Part shown: in pieces, positions 8,833 through 14,866 of the stretch | Numbering within the stretch: position 1 is the stretch's first letter | Layout of the letters: each line of letters starts with the position of its first letter | Origin: Alteromonas sp. BL110 | Lineage (GTDB): Bacteria > Pseudomonadota > Gammaproteobacteria > Enterobacterales > Alteromonadaceae | NCBI RefSeq assembly: GCF_003443615.1 | Contig: NZ_CP031967.1 | Coordinates: forward strand, 4,340,001-4,404,000 | Direction: 5' to 3' | Length of the DNA stretch: 64,000 nucleotides | Made by a program: the position numbers and the translations under genes | Notes under the pieces: generated by a model | What the model was told of the DNA's origin: nothing | Seen by the model: only the letters and a program-made list of their open reading frames with translations | Databases searched by the model: none

Positions 8833-9781
8833 GAAAGCACAAAACGAACTCAACAAACTAGACGAAGCCGCAAGAGCAGGATGGATGTATTACGTTGGGG
8901 GCAAAACACAAGACGAAATTGCGAAGACACTCAACACATCACGCCAGAGCGCTCAGCGTCTTGTGGCATTATCTATGTCAGAAGGCTTGGTTAAGGTGCG
9001 TTTAGAGCATCCCATAGCCAGATGCATGGAGCTGGCGCAAGGCATTAAAGAAAAGTTTGGGCTCACGTTTTGCGAAGTGGTACCCAACGTCGATGAAGAC
9101 CCAAACTCTACTCAGGGTCTCGGCCAAGCAGGAGCTGCGGCCATAGAGCGTGCCCTTAAATTTGATACGCCACAAACTATTGCTTTTGGCACAGGGCGCG
9201 TTCTTCGAGCGTGTGCAGATGAACTATCTATTCTTCATTGTCCCCAGCATAAAATAGTGTCGCTTGTAGGCAATATTGCAGATAACGGCGAAGCAACACG
9301 ATATGATGTTGCCGTTCACGTTGCTGATAGAGTAAAAGCGCAGCATTACCCCATGCCGACACCGGTTATAGCCTCAAGTAAATCAGAACGCGAAGTGTGG
9401 CAGCAACAACAGCATATATCACGCATTCACTCGCTTGCCGAGCAGGCAGATATTAGTTTTGTTGGTATCGGCAATTTAGGGAGCGTATCGCCGCTTTACA
9501 AAGACGGCTTTATCGGTGATGACGAATTAGGCGTATTGTCTGACTCTGGCGCGTGTGGCGAAATAATAAGTTGGATCTTTAATGAAGAAGGCGCACTCAT
9601 AAAATGCGATATTAATGAAAGAGTGACAAGCTTTAAATTGAAAGCTACGCCAGAAAAGCCTGTTATTGGCGTGGCAGCGGGCGATAGTAAATTTAAAGCA
9701 ATAAGGGGCGCACTTCGCTCTAAGTTTTTGAATGGCCTTATCACAACAGAACGTACAGCATCAGCATTACTCGAAATTTAA
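8825..9781 (+). CDS. SorC/DeoR-type sugar-binding transcriptional regulator
   Basis: A 318-residue regulator with an N-terminal helix-turn-helix (QDEIAKTLNTSRQSAQRLVALSMSEGLV, about residues 28-56) and a C-terminal effector domain related to ribose-5-phosphate isomerase/DeoR C domains (FGTGRVL, VGIGNLG, DSGACGEI, GVAAGDSKFKAIRGAL). Members respond to sugars, polyols or their phosphates. It is translationally coupled to the phosphatase and divergent from the permease-dehydrogenase operon, which it probably controls through the 7678-8136 region. Confidence 0.87.
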   Translation: MSKKAQNELNKLDEAARAGWMYYVGGKTQDEIAKTLNTSRQSAQRLVALSMSEGLVKVRLEHPIARCMELAQGIKEKFGLTFCEVVPNVDEDPNSTQGLGQAGAAAIERALKFDTPQTIAFGTGRVLRACADELSILHCPQHKIVSLVGNIADNGEATRYDVAVHVADRVKAQHYPMPTPVIASSKSEREVWQQQQHISRIHSLAEQADISFVGIGNLGSVSPLYKDGFIGDDELGVLSDSGACGEIISWIFNEEGALIKCDINERVTSFKLKATPEKPVIGVAAGDSKFKAIRGALRSKFLNGLITTERTASALLEI

Positions 9782-10137
9782 CACTATCTCTCACCGAGTA
9801 AACAAACAAATTTGATGAACTATTAGTGCCAACCTACTAAGACTAACTGGGCGCTAATTCGCTTTTCGACATAGTTAAAATGCAAAAAAACGGCATCAAA
9901 CGCTGTTTTTTTGCACTTTATTTGATGCTTTAACAATTGATACTCAAAAGCCCTCTATCTCGCCAACGCCTTTAATACTAAAGGCTATAGCGCTCCCCTA
10001 CCCACTTACACCTTTAGTATAAGGTATTAGCCGATATACTTAGTTATTTCAGTGAGTATTTTTTAAGCGCTTTGGTTGTTTTTTAATTAATCCCGAACAA
10101 ACAAACCGATTAATAAAACAAACGAAGGAATTTAACC
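9782..10137. other. Intergenic region with terminator and promoter of DUF3718-like gene 2
   Basis: No coding frame is supported in these 356 bp. They contain the terminator of the SorC-type gene, the inverted repeats CCTTTA-ATAC-TAAAGG (9970-9985) and a GTATAAGGTATTAGC segment (about 10018-10031) that resembles sequence upstream of the first paralog, and the AAGGAATTTAACC ribosome site of gene 2. Confidence 0.4.
9881..9914 (+). terminator. Terminator of the HAD/SorC operon
   Basis: TGCAAAAAAACGGC and GCTGTTTTTTTGCA pair over 14 positions with one G-U, around a short CATCAAACG-type loop. The descending arm is T-rich. Confidence 0.7.
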
Positions 10138-10536
10138 ATGTTGAAAATCGTTAAAACCTCTCTAGTAATTGCAGCCTCTACTCTAGCTTTTTCTAACACA
10201 GTTCATGCTGACGACGTAAACGAGGCTTTGGCAAATATCTGTACTATTGTACAAGCTGACGATAAGAGCGAACTGCGAAAAAAAATGCGTCGCGTTCAGT
10301 CTGACTTCAAATTGAAACTACGCGATTATTACGCAGGTGTTTCTTGCGGTGGACAAAGTCTTATTCGAACAGCACTTACTAGTAACGCTGTGGAAGTAGG
10401 CACATTGCTTGTGAAAAAAATGCCTAGTAAAGACCTAACGCAACCAGAGTCGGACGGTAAAACCTTGCAAGCATGGATTGCAGAACAAGGCTTACAAAGC
10501 TCGCCAATCTCAGCGGAGCTTAACGACAGGATTTAG
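10138..10536 (+). CDS. Small exported protein, DUF3718-like, paralog 2
   Basis: A 132-residue protein with signal peptide (cleavage near VHA/D) and the same LANICTIVQADDK and DGKTLQAW blocks and the same two mature cysteines as the copies at 3887 and 10847. Proteins 2 and 3 are very alike, yet their codons differ at many third positions, so the tandem duplication is not recent and both proteins are under selection. Start: GAAGGAATTTAACC before ATG, shared with copy 3. It has its own 3' UTR hairpin and terminator, so it is a separate transcription unit. Function unknown. Confidence 0.87.
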   Translation: MLKIVKTSLVIAASTLAFSNTVHADDVNEALANICTIVQADDKSELRKKMRRVQSDFKLKLRDYYAGVSCGGQSLIRTALTSNAVEVGTLLVKKMPSKDLTQPESDGKTLQAWIAEQGLQSSPISAELNDRI

Positions 10537-10553
10537 ATACCGTTTTCACAACG

Positions 10554-10576
10554 CCATGTGAACCAATTCAACATGG
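10554..10576 (+). promoter_or_regulatory. 3' UTR hairpin with anti-start arm, copy 2
   Basis: CCATGTGAA-CCAA-TTCAACATGG forms a stem with one bulged A. TTCAACATGGT (10567-10577) is the exact reverse complement of ACCATGTTGAA at 10135-10145, the start of the same gene, and equally of the start of gene 3. Confidence 0.75.
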
Positions 10577-10596
10577 TAGCAGTACACGCTGCGCTC

Positions 10597-10624
10597 AAGG
10601 CCCCTCTGCTACGGGGCCTTTTTT
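10597..10624 (+). terminator. Terminator of DUF3718-like gene 2
   Basis: AAGGCCCC-TCTGCTAC-GGGGCCTT followed by a T run. Confidence 0.88.
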
Positions 10625-10846
10625 ATTGCCTTTTCTCTACAGCTTACCCTTTGTAGTTTAATACGAATGCTTTGGTAGCAAAAACGTCGACTGAGATAAT
10701 TAGCGAAGGAGCAAACGTATATTTGAAAGGTATACTTTGGTATACCCTGTTATTTTACAACATGTTTTTCAGTAACTTAGATTCAGGTTTAATACATCTC
10801 AACGAACAAACATAATCTTAATAACAACAAACGAAGGAATTTAACC

Positions 10847-11245
10847 ATGTTGAAAATCGTTAAAACTTCTCTAGTAATTGCGGCATCTACTTTAGCTTTT
10901 TCTAACGCAGCTCAGGCTAATGACATCAACGAAGCACTTGCGAACATCTGTACTATTGTTCAGGCAGATGACAAGGGTGAACTTCGTAAGAAAATGCGTA
11001 GCGTTCAGTCAGACTACAAACTTAAACTTCGCGACTACTACTCGGGTATTTCATGCAATGGTCAAAGCCTTATTCGCACAGCGATCACAAACAATGCAGT
11101 TGAAGTAGGTACTCTGCTTGTAAAGAAAATGCCGAGTAAAGACTTAGCTCAGCCAGAGTCAGACGGCAAAACGCTACAAGCTTGGATTGCAGAGCAAGGT
11201 CTACAAAGCTCACCTATTTCAGCTGAACTTGACGGCAGAATTTAA
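10847..11245 (+). CDS. Small exported protein, DUF3718-like, paralog 3
   Basis: A 132-residue third copy: the signal peptide MLKIVKTSLVIAASTLAFSN is identical to copy 2, cleavage is near AQA/N, and the mature part keeps both cysteines and the DGKTLQAW block. The ribosome site GAAGGAATTTAACC is identical to copy 2. Codons such as CGT, CTT and GCA dominate, possibly a sign of higher expression. It ends in the same hairpin-plus-terminator arrangement. It is followed by a decayed hydrolase and the beta-oxidation genes on the other strand. No function can be assigned. Confidence 0.87.
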   Translation: MLKIVKTSLVIAASTLAFSNAAQANDINEALANICTIVQADDKGELRKKMRSVQSDYKLKLRDYYSGISCNGQSLIRTAITNNAVEVGTLLVKKMPSKDLAQPESDGKTLQAWIAEQGLQSSPISAELDGRI

Positions 11246-11263
11246 TACAACAAATTAATCACA

Positions 11264-11289
11264 CCATGTGATACAGCAGTTCAACATGG
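11264..11289 (+). promoter_or_regulatory. 3' UTR hairpin with anti-start arm, copy 3
   Basis: CCATGT(GA) pairs with (TC)AACATGG around a longer loop than in copies 1 and 2. TTCAACATGGT at 11280-11290 is the exact reverse complement of ACCATGTTGAA at 10844-10854. Loop changes with preserved arms suggest the arms matter. Confidence 0.72.
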
Positions 11290-11310
11290 TAGCGGCAGGA
11301 CGCCGCACTG

Positions 11311-11331
11311 GAGGCCCCTTTTAGGGGCCTC
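11311..11331 (+). terminator. Terminator of DUF3718-like gene 3
   Basis: GAGGCCCC-TTTTA-GGGGCCTC is a strong stem; the T run after it is weak (ACCCCTTTCT). Confidence 0.6.
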
Positions 11332-11339
11332 ACCCCTTT

Positions 11340-11575
11340 CTAAGCCTCTATAAAATCTATCACTTCTTTTTATAACCATTCAGGCTTTTCCCCGTGTAAC
11401 CAATGCGACGCGCTGGAACTAAACCACGTTGTAATGAGCGGTACATGGTGTTCAATTCTATCTCACACACTTATATCAAACGCATCATCCTGCTCTCCCC
11501 ATAATAATAGCGTTGGGCAATGATCAACCTTTGAGTATTGAGAGAAAACCAATGTACTCTCTTTCTCTAAGTTAC
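11340..11575 (-). pseudogene. Remnant of an alpha/beta hydrolase gene (3' end only, two in-frame stops)
   Basis: Reading the minus strand from about 11575 in one frame gives SNLEKESTLVFSQYSKVDHC, then PTLLLWGEQDDAFDISV, a stop, DRIEHHVPLITTWFSSSASH, WLHGEKPEWL, a second stop, KEVIDFIEA and the final stop. LLLWGEQDD is the acid-residue strand and ASHWLHGEKPEW the catalytic histidine segment of alpha/beta hydrolases. The catalytic serine part is missing: upstream there is only a stop and then the nested hairpin at 11589-11664. This is a truncated, decayed gene rather than an active one. Confidence 0.75.
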
Positions 11576-11588
11576 TTTAAAAAACAAA

Positions 11589-11664
11589 AAAGGCCGAGTG
11601 AAAGAACATAGCCAATGATTAATGGTTCAATCATTTTCTCGGCTACGTTATTTTCTCGGCCTTT
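11589..11664. terminator. Nested 76-nt inverted repeat after the acyl-CoA dehydrogenase gene
   Basis: Three nested arm pairs: AAAGGCCGAG/CTCGGCCTTT outside, ATAGCC/GGCTA in the middle, ATGATT/AATCAT inside. On the minus strand the outer arm runs into TTTTTTG, so it should end the acyl-CoA dehydrogenase transcript. It is unusually long for a simple terminator. Confidence 0.65.
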
Positions 11665-11705
11665 AGTACGTTTTATATTAGCGCACTTTTTTCAACTTTA
11701 TGTGG

Positions 11706-13505
11706 TTACTCTATGGCAAACATACTCTCTGGCATAGACATTAGGTTGTCAGCGCCTGACTGCATTGCAGAAACCAGTGAGCGAGTGCGTGTCAACAAGC
11801 GGTCAAAATAGAACCCTGTTGTTAGGATCTTGCTTTTGTAGAACTCAGTTTCTGTACTACCCGCATCAAGTTGCTCTTGCGCTTTCACCGCCATTTTAAG
11901 CCAGAAGTAAGCCACGGTTACGTAGCCCGAGTACATTAGGTAGTCAACAGATGCTGCACCAATCTCATCAGGGTTTGACGCCGCAGCTTTACCAATATCC
12001 ATGGTAATTTGTTGCCACTCATCAAGATGAGAGTTCAGGGCATTCGTCCAAGCGCTAAACTGCGCGTTATCGCGAAGTGAGTTACAGTAGTCGCGTACTT
12101 CTTGTACAAATACATTAAGCAGCTCACCGTTAGACCCCATCACTTTACGTCCCAGCAGGTCTACTGCTTGAATACCAGTGGTCCCTTCGTACATGGTACA
12201 AATGCGTGTATCCCGCGCCAGCTGCTCCATGCCCCATTCTTTAATAAAGCCATGACCGCCGTAAACCTGCATGCCATAGCTAGTTGCTTCTTGAGCCGTT
12301 TCGGTCAAAAACGCTTTAACAATAGGCGTTAAGAAAGCAAGTTTAGCTTCTGCGACCTGCTTTGCTGCTGCATCATCGCCGTAGAGCGTGACATCAACCA
12401 TTTGCATGCAGTACGCCGCTAACGCTCGGTTGCCTTCAGCAAACGCTTTTTGTGTTAGTAGCATACGGCGCACATCAGGGTGCACAATAATTGGATCGGC
12501 AGGGCCATCAGGGTTTTTACGTCCAGTTAGTGAGCGAAACTGGATGCGGTCTTTTGCGTAGCGCAATGCGCCCTGGAAAGATGCTTCAGATGCAGCAAGA
12601 CCTTCTAGTCCAGTACCAATACGCGCGGTATTCATAAAAGTGAACATGCAGTTTAAGCCACGGTTAGGTGGACCAATTAAGAAGCCTTTAGCACCATCAA
12701 AGTTGATGACACAGGTAGCACTGGCTTTAATACCCATCTTATGTTCAATACTGCCACAGGCCACTGCGTTTCGATCTTGTTTTTCACCATCTTCAGATAC
12801 GTTGAACTTTGGTACAACAAACAGCGAAATACCTTTTGTACCCTCTGGCGCATCAGGTAAGCGCGCCAACACAATGTGTACGATATTCTCAGACATATCG
12901 TGCTCACCGGCAGAGATAAAGATTTTTGTGCCTGTTAAGCTGTAGCTGCCATCTTCTTGAGGTTCGGCACGGCATTTAAGCATACCTAAATCTGAGCCAC
13001 AGTGTGCTTCAGTTAGGCACATTGTGCCTGTCCACTCACCGCTAACCAGTTTTTCAAGAAACATTTTTTGCTGCAGCTCAGTACCGTGCGCTTTTAGCGT
13101 TTCCATACAGCCCTGACTTAGGCCTGGGTACATAGCCCAAGAATGGTTAGCGCCAGAAAACCATTCCGCGATAATAGAAGATAAAGAGTAAGGTAGCGCC
13201 TGGCCACCGAACTCTTCTGGATGAGACATACTTGGCCAACCACCTTCAACGTAGGTCTGGTAAGCTTCTTTAAAACCTTTTGGCGTTGTTACTTCACCGT
13301 CAACCCACTGACACCCTTCTTCATCGCCTGATGCATTAATTGGTGCAAGCGTGTTTTCCGAAAATTTAGCCGCTTCAGCAAAAATAGCAGACACTAAGTC
13401 TTCAGACGCTTCATCGAAACCCAGTTTTTGATAGTGACTTTGATAATCTAATAGCTCATGTGTTACAAACATGGCGTCACGTTGTGGAGCTTTATAACCT
13501 TCCAT
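11706..13505 (-). CDS. Acyl-CoA dehydrogenase (long form, AcdA/DmdC-like)
   Basis: A 599-residue FAD enzyme oxidising acyl-CoA to enoyl-CoA. It has the substrate/FAD segments MCLTEAHCGSDLG and GTKIFISAGEHD, the catalytic glutamate in MYEGTTGIQ (around residue 435), and an added C-terminal domain of about 130 residues that separates this long class from ordinary 380-residue forms. The class includes methylmercaptopropionyl-CoA dehydrogenase DmdC, but also general fatty acyl enzymes, so the chain specificity is open. ATG 13505 lies 9 bp behind the thiolase stop; a TTG two codons earlier is less likely. It forms an operon with the thiolase and ends at the nested hairpin. Confidence 0.86.
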   Translation of the reverse strand: MEGYKAPQRDAMFVTHELLDYQSHYQKLGFDEASEDLVSAIFAEAAKFSENTLAPINASGDEEGCQWVDGEVTTPKGFKEAYQTYVEGGWPSMSHPEEFGGQALPYSLSSIIAEWFSGANHSWAMYPGLSQGCMETLKAHGTELQQKMFLEKLVSGEWTGTMCLTEAHCGSDLGMLKCRAEPQEDGSYSLTGTKIFISAGEHDMSENIVHIVLARLPDAPEGTKGISLFVVPKFNVSEDGEKQDRNAVACGSIEHKMGIKASATCVINFDGAKGFLIGPPNRGLNCMFTFMNTARIGTGLEGLAASEASFQGALRYAKDRIQFRSLTGRKNPDGPADPIIVHPDVRRMLLTQKAFAEGNRALAAYCMQMVDVTLYGDDAAAKQVAEAKLAFLTPIVKAFLTETAQEATSYGMQVYGGHGFIKEWGMEQLARDTRICTMYEGTTGIQAVDLLGRKVMGSNGELLNVFVQEVRDYCNSLRDNAQFSAWTNALNSHLDEWQQITMDIGKAAASNPDEIGAASVDYLMYSGYVTVAYFWLKMAVKAQEQLDAGSTETEFYKSKILTTGFYFDRLLTRTRSLVSAMQSGADNLMSMPESMFAIE

Positions 13506-13514
13506 ACCCAATAC

Positions 13515-14696
13515 CTATATAACTTCAAATAGACCAGCGGCGCCCATGCCGCCACCGATACACATGGTGCAAACTACATATTTTGCACCGCGTCGTTTAC
13601 CTTCGATGAGTGCGTGACCCACCATGCGAGCACCGCTCATGCCGTAAGGGTGACCGATAGAAATGGCACCACCGTTAACGTTTAATAATTCGTCTGGAAT
13701 GCCTAACTTATCGCGACAATACAGGACCTGTACTGCAAACGCTTCATTAAGCTCCCATAGACCGATATCGTCCATGGTTAATCCATGCTGCTTTAATAGC
13801 TTAGGAATGGCGAACACTGGGCCAATTCCCATTTCATCTGGCTCACAGCCTGCCACTGCAATACCGCGATAAATACCAAGGGGCTGGGCACTACCTATTG
13901 CCGCCGACTGTTCATCCATAATTACTGTTGCACTCGCGCCATCAGAAAGCTGGCTTGCGTTACCTGCGGTAATACAACCACCTTCGATAACTGGATTAAG
14001 TGACTTAAGCCCTTCCAATGTTGTTTCTGGGCGATTGCCTTCGTCTTTTGACAAAGTCACTTCTCGCTCAGAGGTTTCACCAGTTTCTTTGTTAAATACC
14101 GTTTGAACTGCGGTAATAGGAACAATTTCATCGTCAAATTTACCCGCTTCTTGGGCCGCTGCCGTGCGCATTTGGCTTTGATAACCGTACTCATCTTGTA
14201 CATCGCGGCTAATGTTATAGCGCTTACCCACCACTTCTGCGGTTTGAAGCATAGGCATGTAAATGTCTTTGTGCTTAGCAACGAGTGCAGGGTCAACGGC
14301 GCGGAACATATTCATGTTCTTGTTCTGTACTAATGAAATTGAATCTAAGCCACCTGCAACCATAACATTGGTGTCGCCAGTGCGAATTGAGTTTGCAGCT
14401 GTAGCAATTGCGTACATACCAGAGCTACATTGACGGTCTAGCGTCATGCCAGCTACAGTCACAGGTAATCCACCAGCAAGACCAGCTAAGCGACCTATAT
14501 TCATGCCGCCGCTACCTTGAGTAAGTGCCGCGCCCATGACTACATCGTCTACGCTGGCAGGGTCGATACCCGCACGAGCAACAGCATTTTGAATGGCATG
14601 ACCACCTAAAGAAGGGGCCGGCAAGTTGTTTAGCGCACCTTTATAGGCGCGGCCAATTGGCGTACGTGCTGTACTTACAATAACTGCATCGCGCAT
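13515..14696 (-). CDS. fadA: Acetyl-CoA acyltransferase (thiolase)
   Basis: A 393-residue thiolase cleaving 3-ketoacyl-CoA. The nucleophilic cysteine is in DRQCSSG (about residue 90), the histidine in [16 protein letters not shown], and the second cysteine in [11 protein letters not shown] near the end. It is the standard degradative length. AAAGGAAC precedes ATG by seven bases. A perfect 16-bp palindrome lies about 20 bp upstream of the start, and a terminator separates it from the hydratase/dehydrogenase gene, so this pair seems to be regulated on its own. The symbol is by similarity of role only; it may be a second thiolase in the genome. Confidence 0.88.
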   Translation of the reverse strand: MRDAVIVSTARTPIGRAYKGALNNLPAPSLGGHAIQNAVARAGIDPASVDDVVMGAALTQGSGGMNIGRLAGLAGGLPVTVAGMTLDRQCSSGMYAIATAANSIRTGDTNVMVAGGLDSISLVQNKNMNMFRAVDPALVAKHKDIYMPMLQTAEVVGKRYNISRDVQDEYGYQSQMRTAAAQEAGKFDDEIVPITAVQTVFNKETGETSEREVTLSKDEGNRPETTLEGLKSLNPVIEGGCITAGNASQLSDGASATVIMDEQSAAIGSAQPLGIYRGIAVAGCEPDEMGIGPVFAIPKLLKQHGLTMDDIGLWELNEAFAVQVLYCRDKLGIPDELLNVNGGAISIGHPYGMSGARMVGHALIEGKRRGAKYVVCTMCIGGGMGAAGLFEVI

Positions 14697-14716
14697 TGTA
14701 ATGTTCCTTTCAGTTG

Positions 14717-14732
14717 GGCTGAACGTTCAGCC
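14717..14732. promoter_or_regulatory. Perfect palindrome upstream of the thiolase gene, operator candidate
   Basis: GGCTGAACGTTCAGCC is its own reverse complement and lies just upstream of the thiolase ribosome site, where a repressor would block transcription start. The TGAAC-GTTCA core is typical of TetR-family operators. No regulator gene for it is present in the window. Confidence 0.5.
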
Positions 14733-14819
14733 TAAATTTTGCTAGCGCTCTTTTTTTAGAATCAGCTTCCTGACCAGTTTCTTACATCGGGCGCATAGCG
14801 TTATTTAAAATTTTTTAAA

Positions 14820-14849
14820 ACGGCGTAAAGCATTCGATGCTTACGCCGT
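14820..14849 (-). terminator. Terminator of the two-domain beta-oxidation gene
   Basis: On the minus strand ACGGCGTAAGCAT-CGA-ATGCTTTACGCCGT forms a long stem with one bulge, followed by TTTT. Confidence 0.8.
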
Positions 14850-14866
14850 CAACGTTTCACTTATGC

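Larger units (their letters stand above)
10537..10846. other. Intergenic region between DUF3718-like genes 2 and 3
   Basis: No gene is seen. It holds the 3' UTR hairpin and terminator of gene 2 and, at 10729-10746, the inverted repeat GGTATAC-TTTG-GTATACC about 100 bp before gene 3, a possible operator. Confidence 0.4.

Noticed and set aside
11706..13505. Firm call as DMSP-degrading DmdC
   Set aside because: The long acyl-CoA dehydrogenase class includes DmdC, but no other dmd gene is present and the neighbours are general beta-oxidation genes.
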